Assembly (NCBI GenBank): GCA_000708835.1 | Contig: DF237139.1 | Location: 50,485-114,484, forward strand | Direction: 5' to 3' | DNA: 64,000 nucleotides | From: Klebsormidium nitens | Taxonomy: Eukaryota; Streptophyta; Klebsormidiophyceae; Klebsormidiales; Klebsormidiaceae | The notes under the pieces: generated by a model | Databases searched by the model: none | What the model was told of the DNA's origin: nothing | What the model saw: the letters and a program-made list of their open reading frames with translations, nothing else | Position numbers and translations under genes: made by a program | Shown here: positions 25,984 to 38,336 of the stretch, piece by piece | Position numbering within the stretch: position 1 is the first letter of the stretch | Layout: every line of letters begins with the position of its first letter

Positions 25984-27425
25984 GAACCGATCCGAAGAGA
26001 AGCTGCTCCAAAATACTCCGTGCCATATTATCAAGTCTGAGTACAGGTAATGATAGATTGACTGCATCAATTGCACCGTCGCCGGTAATCAGTAATAACG
26101 TTAGAATCCGGACTCTCTGTAGTGGGAGCCTGCAGGCTGTCGATCAGGCAGCACTTGTGCAGAAAGCGGGCGCAGAAAAGCGCGGACTCCCAGAAGCTAG
26201 GGCGCATCAGTTGTCATGATAGTCAAGCCCGACATTAAAGTCCTGAATGATGCACCCACAGACAAGTGTACGGCTAGCTGGAAGATAGCTCTCTGTCGTA
26301 GAGAATCCCGTACGGACTGTTACACACTCGCCGTCGAGCTGTCATTGCGATCAGCACAGCTCCATCGCAACTTTGACGAACAACGCAACGTAGAGTACTG
26401 AACTTCATAGACGTTTGCCTGACTCGGCCAGCCTAAGGAGATCATTCATTGACATCAAAGCTCTGCTTAAGTTGTTTGAGAATGATGCGAATATGCAATT
26501 AGGACTTCCTTGAATTGATCGATCACCACTGTACATTTAAAAGCTAGGCTATACCGTCCCCGAAATTTACATTTGCCACGTCCAACGGTCAGATATCCCT
26601 TAATTGCACTAAAGGATTCAGCCTAGCTCGATGCAAGTGTGACAGCTGCAGTATCGATCGGGGTCATGGATCATGCGAAGTAAACGTACTGCGTTTCAAC
26701 GGATATCCATCTTGCATCGCGAGTTAATGGCCGGCCGGTCATATATCACATATGCACTCAATGCATGAACCGAATGATCGAGAGGTTGACGATTACTAGC
26801 TGAATGTTCGTGCAACGGCCTATAATTCTTTAACATTCATGCACGCAATGATTGAAACATGTTACATGATACTATGATAACTGCGCGTGCGCGCTCAATG
26901 TACATGTGTGTCACTCACCACCAGCTATGATCGGTGGTGGCAAGCTCGCAGCCGCCAAGTCCGGCATGTGATGTGGATAATCCGGCTTAATGCTTTAAGC
27001 ATGGCCGATAATGGGCACCCATACATGCAGTGCACACTTGCTGGCGTGGCCGGGCTCAAGTCGGCTATACGAACGAAGTGTATGGCAGGTTGACCGATCA
27101 TTTGGACAATGGCCCGCAAATAGCATGTTGCAGGGACAATGGCCCGCAGATAGCATGTTGCAGCTTCCATTCCCGTCCGCCCCCAGGCTCGAGCAAACAT
27201 GACTTGCCAGAACTCAAGTTATTCAAATGTTTGGTTGGTAAGCCATGCTAGGGACACCTAGATGAGAGCATGCATACACGTCAGCGTGGCGTCCCCTTCA
27301 GGGACATAAATTCCTTGGTGAGCAATTTCAAACAGATTATCCTCAGTGCGAGAACAAATCAAGCTCGTCTTTGTGTTGCGAATGTGCAAGCACAACAAAG
27401 CAATCAAACTCCAGACAATGTGCGG
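25984..27425. other. Convergent spacer (kinase 3' / TPR-like gene 3')
   Basis: This is the gap between two converging stop codons. No coding region is seen. The part from about 26650 to 27260 is dense in CATG, GCATGC-like, CCGG and TATATG words and includes the alternating run TGCGCGTGCGCGC near 26881, a composition unlike either flanking gene but like the other three convergent spacers. Confidence 0.5.
27104..27163. repeat. 30-bp tandem repeat, two copies
   Basis: Units 27104-27133 and 27134-27163 differ at one position (GCAAAT versus GCAGAT). They sit in the convergent spacer downstream of the histidine kinase gene. Confidence 0.85.
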
Positions 27426-30400
27426 CTACAATTCACTCCACCTGTCCGCGCCAGCTCGGCGCGGCCTTTGATCAATCTCCGCCGTTCGCCTCCCCGAAAC
27501 CCGTCTGTTCTGCGAAGCCTCAACCGCCTCTTGTACCATGTCTAGTTCGCTCTCTAGCACGGGAAGCTCTTGCCGGGCCATGAGCGTCTCGGCGGCGCCT
27601 TTCTTTCCCCTGTCCGCCACTTCAGCAACTAGGTCGAGCGCCTCCGTAAGGAGCTTTTGCCGCTGCACGCTCGTGATGGGGCGCAGCCGGGACCGGTCGC
27701 GAAGCGCAAAGCCCCAGTTTAAAAGCGCTGCAGGAAAAACCACGAGTGGAAACGGCCATCAGCCAGCGAGAAAAATGCCTTACCGATGTGCCCCATGCAA
27801 ATGACCGACTGTGTTGCTTTTCTCCTCCGTGTGAATTCTGGTCTTCAACTCTGCATATCTCATACTGTGCCGTTTCCAGTAGTGAAGACAGATAAACACA
27901 CCGTCTTTGCCAGGGAACCTGTGTTAACGCTTTAAGAAAGCGACTCCCAATTGCAGCCTCATCGAGAACCACAGATCTCAGAACGTTACATACTTGTCAC
28001 TTCTGGTCTCGCTGGCCGGTCTACGACAAGCGGTCCTTTCGATCGCAGTCCCACTGATTGGGAACACCTCAAGAACCAAAGTCTTGTTATCTGTACTCTG
28101 AAAGAATCCTTACCTGTCCACAGATCTGGATTGACGGCCAGCGCCGCCTCGAACTTTTCCACCCCCGCCTGGAACAGCTCGTCCGCCTCGTTGCGCAGGT
28201 CCCCCGACCCCTCCTCGTTGCCCCGGTCACTCGCCAGCTGGCCCCGCAGGCACAGCGCCAGGCCCCACAGAGTGAGCGCGTCCGTGTCCCGGGGTTCCCT
28301 GCAACCGACCGGGAAGAATCCAAGTGTTAGCAGGTTAGCATCCGATCGTGCGACCTTGAGAACGTGGGCTCTCTGCCGGAACTTTCTCTTAGGGTTGTGA
28401 AAATCAGAGAGGTTTTGGGGTGCTTGGGCATCAGGATTTCGAAGGATCTTAAATATTCTGGGGAACTCCGGCGTCACACTGAATGAGAGGCTCGTAAGTT
28501 CTGTCGACATCTCAAGTCGATCTGGCTTTTGCCTTCTTCGGTTTCACTGATTTGCCCGCTTGCTTGGACGCTCCATGCCAGTGACTCTCGACGCCTAGGG
28601 ACTTGAAGGAAGTTCTCCACTTCCGGACCGTTGCTCCGCAGGCACCGCACCCCCTAAACACCATTCCTTCTACAAAAGCACAGGTCCAAGGACGCAAAAC
28701 GACCAAAGCTTGGACTACGCTAATAATGCACGCAGCATGAGATTCGTCAAGTACCTCAAAATCTTTCACCCCAGGACCGTCAATTTTCAGTTGCAACCTT
28801 GCACATTCGCCCCCGGCTTTCTCGTTTCCTGTTTGCTGAGAATCCCAAGTTTCTCCCGTACCATTGCAAACGTTTTCTAACATCATAAGATCAACTCTCC
28901 CCCCAAAACCCTCACCAAACTCGCATGTGACCTGAACAATCGTAAAGCCTAACCCTTACCGGCTGACCCCATCGCGGCACGCGCGCCCTGCCTCCCTGAG
29001 CAGCTCCTCGCTGCCCTCGCGCAGCTCGGCAATGACGTCAGCGGGATCTCCCCCCTGGTCAAGGATCGCCTGAAGCCACTCCTCCTCCTCGGGGCTGGCA
29101 AAGCGGCCCTCTGCGCTCGCAGACACCTGGCAGGGGGGGAAGATGAGAGCAATGAGAGGGGGGTACATCGGCAACATGTGATAATCAAGCGGAGGCTCCC
29201 GGGCATCGTACCTACCGATTCCGTCTGCCCTTCTGTATCTCCTCAAGTCTCCCAAACGGCTTGACTCTGACTGTACGTCTGATCAGCCTTCTTCTCGTTC
29301 GCAGTTTCGTGGCACGTTCGTTCCGGAAGGGTTTTATTGAAGTGGTTGTCGGCTTCGTTTCTTTATTGCGTGCCAAAGCAGGTCCATGACAATAGGCTAA
29401 ACACAGCTGCTGAAGCATCCTCGAGAAGCGCAATACCAAACGTACTAACGACGTGCCTCATCCCAAGGAAGCCGACAACTGAGGGGATACCCGGCGAAAG
29501 ACGACGAGCTCAATGTCGCTTGCTTTTATCCGGAGATGAAGCTTGCAACATTTGTTGGAATTCCTAGAACTCGAACCTGCAGGAATCTGGATCTACACCG
29601 CCCAGGAACTCGTATTGACCATCTAAAACCTTGAGAAGTAGAGCTGGAAGACAGTAATCTGAGTATCGCTTTTGGACGAAACGTTCTGGCTTCCTTTGTT
29701 CAATGCCAAAGTCCAGATACAAGAGAACAGTAGAAAACACTAGATAACACTAGAAAATACTAAAGACTCAAGTCTTTAGGTCCTCATACCGAACGCAAAA
29801 CGGCTTGTCTCTCTGGTACCAAAACAAGCCGACATGCGCAGAATATCGCAGACCTCAAAGAAGCACCAAGCGCCTCACCCGCTCCGCCAGCCGGTGCTTC
29901 CGAAAGAACGTTCAATCTTCCTTTGTTCGACGCCACTGTACCAACACTAGAACTCAAGACTGTTCAAATCTCCAAATACTGGAACTCAAGCCTTTGATCC
30001 TCATACTGCACGGCATTCGACTTGCTCCCTGAAACCCAGACAAGCTACAATTCGAAGAATACTGCAAACCTCAGACTAGCACCAAACGCCTCACCCGCTC
30101 CGCCAGGCGGTGCTTCAGCTCCCCGTGGTCCAGCAGCGCGCTCGCCAGCTGTAAAAGCGCCCACCGGTCGTCGGGGACCATCGCGAGCGCCTCCTCGAAC
30201 GCTTTCTCCGCGTCCGAAAACATGCGGTCCGCGATGACCACTTCGGACTGTCCGCTCAGCCCTTTCCGGCCCTCCTCGAGCAATCGCAACCCCCGGTTCA
30301 CGCTGTCCTCGTATTCCGGGCTGGTGGGCGGATCCTCTAGAGGTTCGTCCCAATTGGCTGCACCCGGCGGAACCTCTGTTCGGTTCTCGGGGTAGGGGCT

Positions 30401-33400
30401 GGGGTCTTCAGGTGCGGGGTATGGTCTATCCCACTCTTCGTCAGCTTGCGGGCCCCTTCGTTGGGGTGAATTGGCACCACTCCCTTCCCAGTACTCCTCT
30501 TCATACTCTGCCCGGCGCCGATTCACATTGTCCCGTCCTTGCCAGCCAGACCGATCACCCCAGTTCTCTCGCTCAGCGCCTGACTCATTCCCCCCCGCCG
30601 CACCAAAGTCGCTCCCCCCGTCATAGTCCCACTCTTCCGACGAGCGCCCGTTCCCACCCTGCCCCCGCCCCTCTCTCCCCCGCTGTGAATACGCCCCCCG
30701 GCCCCTCCTCTCGCCCCAGTTGTCGTCTGGCGGCTGCTCCACCCAGTCCGAGCCCATCGCCGCACTCACACCAGGAGTGACGTCTCCGGCCGACTTCGCT
30801 GACGTCAGCAGCTCCGAGTCCCGCTCGCTTTGGAGGCCTAGAACGGTTTCAGAGGGGTCGCGCTCCAGCTCGAGTTGCCCCCCCCACCGGAGGTCCGGGA
30901 CCGGCGAGCCCCCCCCACGTGGGCTCCAGTCGCGCTCTCCCGAGTAGAAAAGGATCGGCGCCTCAGGAGGGGCGTTTGGCTCCCCCCCATTGTCCCAATT
31001 GGACTCTTCAAGTCTTCGTTCCGATCCTGCAACAGAGTACAGATCGGGCTCTCGACGCAATCCTGCCTGCTCTGACTCCGACTCCGTTGCAAAGCCTGGC
31101 GCTTCGTCAAACCTTGCAGCATTATCGGCACCCCTTTCGCTCGCTACTCCGGCCCACTCGCTCGTGACGTCAGCCGGTTCGCTTCTGGCGTCAACAGTTC
31201 GTTCTGTTTCCAACTGCTCCCCCCTCAGGAAGTGTTCCCGGAACCACCTCTCGTTTGAACCCTCCCTTTCTGAAGGCACACCTCCATTCCAGGCATCAGC
31301 CCCGTCAAGGTCGTCACCAATCTGACGCGCCATTGGTCGTTCTGCTTCCGTTTCCGTTTCCGTTTCCGCTGCCGAGCCCCTTCGCCCGTACAGCCCTTCC
31401 ACACCTTCCTCTCTTTCAGCGCCCGTCATCACGTTCCCATTCCTTTCCTGAGCACTCGCATCTTCTGAATCCAATCTCGTCGCCGCAGGTACTTCCGCTC
31501 CGTTCAAAGACCGATTGTCATTGTCGTTGCTCATCCGCGGGACTGTTTCTTGAGCGTTCAAATCACCCCATTCGTGTTCCGAATCTTCTGACGACGCCCA
31601 CTCGCCTAGTTCAATCGGGTCACGCCCTAACCCAGCCGCTTGAGAAGACTCCCAAAATTGTCCTCCCGCATCTTCAGTTGTGCTAACCCCTATTTGCCTG
31701 GTCTCTGCCCCCTCCAACTCAAAAATCCACGATGCGTCCGTTAAGGTGCCAGGTGGCGCCTCGTCAATGGCCCCCGTGATCGCCACGTCAGCAGGGACGC
31801 CCGACCGGAGCTTCTCCTCGATAACCGAGAACAGCGCCTGCGTTTGCTTCTCCACCTCTTTCGGAACTTCCAATCTGGCCCCCCCCGGCATAGTAGACTG
31901 CTGCGAAGCAACCGCCGTGAGCAGAGGGTTGCTCCACAGCCCCTCGAGCACAGTTTCGTCTTCGACGAGGCCCTCAACCAAACGGACCGTTTCCGGCGCC
32001 GTTACCGTTTCCGAAAGTTCCCCTCTCACCGTCTCACCTTCTCCCTTGTCCAAAACAGCAGCGGTTGCTTCTTTAGCCGCCCCCGCTGGTGCATACGCGC
32101 TCAAATACGCTCTCTGCGCCTGCAAAAGCAATTCATCAACCTCTTCTTCGTCCTCGTCCGATTTCGCACCCTTAAAGCTCTCCGCGCCTAGTTCTTCCGT
32201 TCCCTTCTCCATCAGCCCCGGTAGCTGCGCCGCAATTGCTGCCAAACCCTCTGCCAGGACCCGCTCCATTTCTCTTGCCCCCCCTCGTTTTTGCAGGTCA
32301 ACCAACCCCCCCACTTCGTTCCTCACTTCCTCGGACGCCCGGACGCTCCTCTCGGCCACCTCCCGGACACCGTCCAACAAACCCTGGTTCATGTCCGCTA
32401 ACCTTTGCACGCTTTCCGCGTTTTGTCGCGCACTTTCCTCCAAAGTCGGCTTCAGATTTCGCACGTCTGCCGCAATCTCTGCCCCCCACTCTGCGATTCT
32501 CACGGTCGCAGCGGCAGAACCCTGAACCTCTTGCAACAAAACCTCCGTCCTATCTTCCGCCACGTTCTGCAAGCTTTGCAGCTGCTGAGACACGTGGCCA
32601 AGGGCACCGAGCTCACTCCTCTGCAGGTCGAGTTCGGAAGGGTCCAGGGTTCGCTGCGAGAGCTGCTGCTGGAGCGCGTCGACCTGCAGAGGAATCGCCT
32701 GGAGCTGCACGCTGGTGCGAGCGACGTCCTCTACCAGGCGCGCGACGGCGTCGAGGCGCTGGTGCAGGGCGAGGACCTCGGCAGACGTTGCAACCTGCAC
32801 AGGAATCGCTGAGCACTTAGATTCACATTCCTTGATGTCGGCAGCTTTCTTTTCCAAGTAGCGAAGCTGGCAGGAGCAAACCTTTGTAAGCTTGCGGTCC
32901 TCCTCTGAACGAACCTGTATTGTTTTCGCTGTCCCGGTTAGGAACGCCAGAAAAATGTGTCCAAAGTAAGCGATGGCCTCAAAGTCGCTTCAAAATACAA
33001 GCAGCTAATCCCCAGGCAGCGGGCTGGTAAAATCGAACCAACGACGTCCGAGCACAAAATCGGTCAGAAGATGACGACCTATTGTCTGGCGGCTCGCTGA
33101 ATCTTGGAGTTACATTGCGATGAATCAAAAGATGGCTCGTATATAAGCAGCGTGGATTCTTTTCATCCTTTGACATTCACCTTTCGGGAGAGCCGCCCCT
33201 CCATCTGCTGCAGGTCCTCCTTGACTGAGCCGGCCACTTCAGCCGCGCCTTTCCGGACCTCTTCGGACAGGTCTGTTTGCAGGTTCCGTCCAAGGGCGTC
33301 CAAACCGGCCGCCACCTGGCGCTTCAGCCCGACCACCTCAGCATTGATTTTTGTGGACACACCCAGGACAGCAGCGGTGTCTCCGGACGCCTGCCTGCGA

Positions 33401-35544
33401 GGAGAAGCAGATTGAAACAGGTCAACAATTGTGTGTCGCTAGTCAGTCCCTCACAAGTATGTTCCAACAATCGATGCTTTTGACCAATGGTTGACAAATG
33501 AAGTTCAGGAGTTAGACTGAGGGGTTGAGTCTGCATTTGACATTGGTGGAGGTTTGGAGCAAGCAAACTCCTTGAAAGGTTTTCCAATTGTGTTGCAAAA
33601 CAATCTGGAAGCGATGTCCGGGGCGCACTGGGGAGCAAGTCAGATTTTACCACCGTGCTTGGTTCGTGGGTCAAGTAATTGCTCGAAGAGTCATACTAAA
33701 ATGGACTTTTCACGGCAGACGCAAAGAGCAAGCGATTCGAGTGCGGACATAGATTACCCTGAGATCCAGATAACCTGGATCCCGATAAAACTTAAAGCCC
33801 GTAGGTGCGAAGGAACTTGAAACGAAATCCATGAAACATGTCAGATAGGTAAAAGAAAGCAAGTATGGCATGCCGATGCACTGTGGTCATACTTTGCCAG
33901 GTCTCGGCTTGCGAGCGCCGCTTCCTGGATGATGGGGAGCATCCGCATGACGCGCTCGAGGCGCCCGACGACGCCCGCTGCCACCACCTCCTGACGGACT
34001 TCCCTCTTGGCAGCCTCAATGACCTGCACAGAAGGAGCCGCGACTTAGACTCAAAACAAGAGTATTGAGCCTCATTTCGAGCAGCCATCCAAGTTTTGTG
34101 TACGTCAAAAGACGACCTCAAGTGTGCTGATCTCATGCATTTATGCCAGAATTCTGTGTGTTGGAAGAAGGTGTTAGAGCGTCTTTAATCGTGCTGCTTC
34201 TGTTTGCAGAGGCGATGACGTGTTACCTGGAAACTTGGCATGGAATGAGAGAAGGGCATACGTGGTACGTTTCTTTTCTTTGCAGAGCGAGTCGAAGCAG
34301 TGATCAGAAGACCAAAAAGGCATCCACATTGGATACAGCGACATCAGCCAGACTTGATGAGTTTTGTTTGTCCAACATTACTTGGTTTTGAAGTGACTGC
34401 TGCTACGTAGCTAACCAATTGTCACTGGGAGCTGATGTGAGGGTTAGAGTCTGAGCGCAACACGGGGCATTGCTTTACAGGGGGCATTGCTTTACATGGC
34501 AATGCCCCGACAAAATTCAATAAACAGATCAATGATTCAAAAAAGGTGAGAATAGAATCCAGAAAATTCGTTGCAGGCGAAGGCACCACAAAGTAGACAA
34601 CGTGCGGTGTATAATATCCAAGAAAGACGTATGGGATGTAATCCTAAACGCATGTTCCAGGAGAGGGTCCTCAAAAGGGGCATTTTACTATCAAGGGTCT
34701 CTCTCACCGGTCGCAGCCCCTCCTCCGTGAAATGAACTGGCCTGACCACCTCCATTGCAGTCGCCTCCGTTGCAACAGGGGTCTCCTGCGCTGCCAATTG
34801 CTGCCCCCCGCTTGCGCCAGCGTTTGCTTTGACACTATTCTGGTTCCCCAGTTTTTCTGTCGGATCGTCAAATGGTGCCTTAGAACCCCCAACCCGTGGC
34901 GCTGAGTCCCCAAAGGGGCCACGGACCATATCCAGCACGCCTGAGCGCATAGCATATGCTGCAAGCAAAAGCGACACGGCGAGGACGAGCTTGGCATTGC
35001 TCCTCAATAGGCTCGCGGCCGCTGCCGATAAGCCGAGATAGAACGAGGCCCATTTGAAGCGCGCCTGAGTTGGTCTCCTGTCTTGCCAGTGATCGGGAGT
35101 TGGCCGTTCTGTTGATGGTTGGTGTGCTTTCTTAGTTGGAAAAGCTACGAAGCTTGCAGTGGACCGGCCCCCCTCGGCCAACTTTGAAACCGCTTGGCAG
35201 CATTTTGGTCTTTTCTGAAGGACGCCCCTCCTTGTGGATAGCTTCCCAATGAGCTGACCACTCTCTTTGAGAAAACCAGCTTTGGTGCCGCATGATCGGA
35301 AGCTATGCGGCGGCCCCTCAAAGCTCAAATGCTGCCACTTGTGGTGCGCAGAGGTCTGCTTCAAAGAGGAAGAGGAAAGGTTCTTAGTTGGACCACAAAG
35401 CATTAAGCGCACACTGATCTGCCTGAAAGAGCAATGGCTTTGAGACGTGTGAGTGATGAACGAACCACGACTGTATCCACTCCTTTGGCTGGGATCAGCG
35501 CGCATTGTTATGCCTCCCACAGGCTTCGCCCGCACCAACGCCAT
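27426..35544 (-). CDS. Large membrane-anchored coiled-coil/TPR-like protein, probably organellar
   Basis: Seven exons: 34708-35544, 33893-34023, 33181-33394, 30095-32866, 28960-29126, 28114-28298 and 27426-27727; 1535 aa, all phases consistent. The start ATG at 35544 opens about 160 residues rich in Ser, Arg and Lys and poor in acids, which looks like a plastid or mitochondrial transit region. One or two hydrophobic segments follow (about 165-200). Exons 2-4 begin with long heptad-like coiled-coil sequence (to about residue 640). The 924-codon exon continues as an acidic, Ser/Gly/Trp-rich disordered stretch. From about 1270 the sequence becomes TPR-like: A-F-E-E-A-L-A-M-V-P-D-D, A-L-T-L-W-G-L-A-L, F-E-A-A-L-A-V-N-P-D and L-L-N-W-G-F-A-L, which are helix-pair signatures. 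Likely a scaffold at an organelle membrane. I cannot name an orthologue; boundaries within the low-complexity part are safe because it is one exon. Confidence 0.75.
29764..30118. repeat. Tandem duplication spanning the end of the 924-codon exon
   Basis: Two ~140-bp segments, about 29764-29905 and 29982-30118, share CTCAAG..TTT..GTCCTCATAC-like words, an AAGAATA..GCAGACCTCA-like block and a nearly identical 38-bp block ending CCGGTGCTTC/GCGGTGCTTC. The right copy includes the real 3' end of the exon and its GTGAGG donor (30095/30094). The left copy is a decayed echo inside the following intron. Confidence 0.8.
34464..34508. repeat. Direct plus inverted repeat forming a perfect 10-bp hairpin
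   Basis: GGGGCATTGCTTTACA occurs twice in direct succession (34464 and 34481), and the second copy pairs with GCAATGCCCC (34499-34508) around an 8-base loop. It lies in the first intron of the coiled-coil/TPR-like gene. It may be a remnant of a small foldback element. Confidence 0.7.
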
Positions 35545-36135
35545 TGCTGCGAAAATGGAATCAGCTCATCTGTCCTCTCTCAACGTGTCTGTTGACACCC
35601 TCCTCCTTTCAGCTCATGGCTGAGGCGTCATGCAGAAGTGCTCCAAATGCAATGTTGGTATAGCTCTGCAAGTTGCAACATGGATTGCTCCACATGATAG
35701 TGCTCAGTTCGAGAACCTCTGAACATTATATTCGACTGGTTCCCAATATATCCCTTAGTCCACAGAAAAGGGTGTCAAGACGCCGAGCACAATACCTAAG
35801 TACCGCACGCGAAAAGAACAATACTTGGTGATTGGTACGTTACAGCGCCCAAAATACATGACACTACATTTTCAAGACCTACCTAAACCTCGTAAACAAC
35901 ATACTGGATATGTTGTGAATACCTATGGGTTATGGATCCGCCTCAGGCTCCAGCGTACCGTACGTGGCTTCAGGCTTCATAGCAGCCTCCACACGCTGCG
36001 AAAAAGCTCAAGAACTTGAAGTTGGAGGCCGTTGGGGCTGGCATTCGCATGATGTCTTGCTCATCTGCGCTCTGAGAAGCTTGAAAGCTGCTACTGGAGC
36101 ACCGGGAGTACTTTCCTGACGTCAATTGAAAGGAC
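35545..36135. promoter_or_regulatory. Divergent promoter, TPR-like gene / Lys-Ser-rich gene
   Basis: The two genes start head to head with about 590 bp between start codons, so this stretch must carry both promoters and 5' UTRs. No RNA gene or extra coding frame is evident. I see no motif I would call with confidence. Confidence 0.5.
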
Positions 36136-38336
36136 ATGTCTCCACGAGAATCAAAGCCCTCGCGCTCGAGCAGGGGCAAAGATGAGCGGGATGGAAAGAA
36201 AAAGAAACGGCACCGCTCACGAAAAGAAGAATCGAGTAGCTCAACAAGTGACAGCTCCAGCGGAAGTGATAGGGAGAGTTTAGGTACTCGACGCTCTGAA
36301 AAGCGCAGGTGGGCAGCAGATCTTTGCTGGTTGTTGTAAACTGTTTGCAAGTTGTCAGGGGATTGTGAGCATATCGTGAGCAGAAACTTTGGACGTCAAA
36401 GTCGATTGCAAGTATCAGAAGTTTCCTGTCTATACAGCCCAAGATGTTAACAGGTGGAATTGCACCGATGTAGCTGAACTGCACAGAAGCTGCTTTTGGA
36501 ATTGAGTTGAAACTTCTGCAGAGTGTGTGCCCTTTCAGGACTCAATGTGCTCATGTTTTTGCACATGGAAGACAAGATTTTGAGACGGCAATGCATTTCT
36601 GCAGGCGGCGAGCACACTCCTCAAGCAGCTTCTCAGACTCTGAGTCTGACTCAGATTCTGAAACGAGAAGAGGGCATCACAAGAAGTCAAAGATGGGATT
36701 CACTGCAGGAGAAAAGAAGGTGAGGCTCCATGGCAAGGTACACGACGATGTAAGAGTTAGTTGCTTCTTCACTCTGTTTCGGTGAAGCTTGCCCTTCACA
36801 ATCTGGATCATGTGTGTTAAAAGTGGACATTTTGACGGTCAAAGTCATTCCCCAGAACGGAAGCACTTTTAAATGTTATTTCCAGTCACAGCCTTAGTCT
36901 TTTAGATGTTGGTTCAGTCAGGGCTTTATTGGTTGGCATGTTTCTCCTGTGACGATTCAGGAGTCAGAAGTGTACGCTGACATTGCATTCCCTTCTCCAG
37001 CGGAAGGTAAAATCGTTCAGAGATGAGGACAGCCCTGAGAGAAAGGTGAGCCACGCCCTCGCCTTCCACCCTCTCTTTCTCCTTGAACTGACAGAACTAC
37101 TGTCTTAGTTCATCTCTTGCTGTGACTTTTATGATTCAACATTCTCTTCTTGTGCACTTTGTCATGGGGAATGTGCGTTCAGATAGTGACCATTTCTTGC
37201 TCCGTCCTTCAGACTGAAGCTATCTGATCGTAGGTCATGAGTCATTTGTTTCAGAGGCTGAGATTAAGAAGGTATAGCAACTTGAGGTAGCCCCTTGCTT
37301 GGCTGACGCTGCTCTCTGCCTCTGTGCTGCGGTTTCGAGCGGCTTCCTCCCCTTTCTGTACCCTGTCTGGCCCTTTCTGAGCGGCCTTGAACAGAGAAAG
37401 AGCTCTAATTCAAAGAAGCGCAAGAAGGACAAGGAGGAGAAGCGAGCTAAGAAGCGCAGACACAAGGACAAGGACAAAGACAAGGACGCGGGGCCTGTGC
37501 AGCTCTCCAAGGTGTGGATCTGTGATCCCCTGATCTGACATGAAGCTTTATTCGAGCCTGTCTTCGTGTATAGTAGAACAATTTAGCAGAGTAAACGTTG
37601 CTACATAATTGCTTGAGGTGCTTGTCTGTCAAATCGAAGGTCATGTTGGAGCGAACCGATCCTTCACCATGTCAGGATCTCCGATTGGTTGCTCTGGAAC
37701 GCAATTTTTGACCACATTCTCGAAGCTGATGCTGAACGAATGTGCCTGCAGTTCCTTGGCCGGGAGGATGATGTGCGGCGGAGTGCCATCTCCGGAAAGA
37801 AGGTGAGATGTCCTGCATGACCACATTAAAGCCTGTCGCAGTTTCTTCACCGGTTTTTCTTTTTGACAGTGTTAGGTTGCCTGGAATGGAGACTATGTAA
37901 GCTTGCTATACGGGACAGCCGATGCTCGAACTGTCAGTCCAAGGTCCAACTTGAGCTTCTGTGTCGCTGAAGCGGTTCTGATTCCATCGTGTGCTCGAAA
38001 TCATCCTTTTCTTGGATGCGTTTTTACCGTGGGCTGTTTGTCTCGGGCCTGGAAATGTCCGACGCGCTTACCGGGGCTGAATTCTAAAATTGTGGTGCGT
38101 CTCCCCAAGAGCGATTAGTGTTGCAAACGAATCGAAGAAGGCATTGAATTGGGCATTGCGGGAGAGTCAAACGATGGTAATGACATCATTGCATGCGCCT
38201 GGCAAGCCACTCATTCTGATGACGTGTTTGTTGACCTTGTCAGATCCATCTTCACGTTGAGAAGAGCAAGGAAGATGCAATTGCTGAACAGAAGAGGAAA
38301 GATTTACTTAAGTTCCTGAACGAGAGTTACGAGTGA
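36136..38336 (+). CDS. Lys/Ser-rich (SR-like) nuclear-type protein, family not identified
   Basis: Six small exons: 36136-36308, 36605-36719, 37001-37045, 37395-37511, 37752-37802 and 38244-38336; 197 aa, phases consistent. An in-frame TGA lies nine bases before the start ATG. Residues 1-95 alternate basic and Ser/Asp/Glu runs (K-K-K-K-R-H-R-S-R-K, D-S-E-S-D-S-D-S-E). A lysine-rich block with K-D repeats follows (about 118-142). The last 55 residues are the conserved-looking part: Q-L-S-K-F-L-G-R, V-R-R-S-A-I-S-G-K-K and a C-terminal K-R-K-D-L-L-K-F-L-N-E-S-Y. The composition is that of nuclear RNA-processing or chromatin-associated proteins, with candidate nuclear localisation signals, but I cannot assign a function. 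The donor after exon 4 (GTGTGG) is weak, so retention of that intron is possible. Confidence 0.75.

Noticed and set aside
31680-32525. 281-aa plus-strand open frame
   Set aside because: It is antisense to the 924-codon exon of the coiled-coil/TPR-like gene and has the Ser/Pro/Leu-rich composition expected of a shadow frame.
33005-33060. Possible tRNA B-box (GGTTCGATT on the minus strand)
   Set aside because: No matching A-box, acceptor stem or anticodon arm at the right distance; it falls in an intron of the coiled-coil gene.
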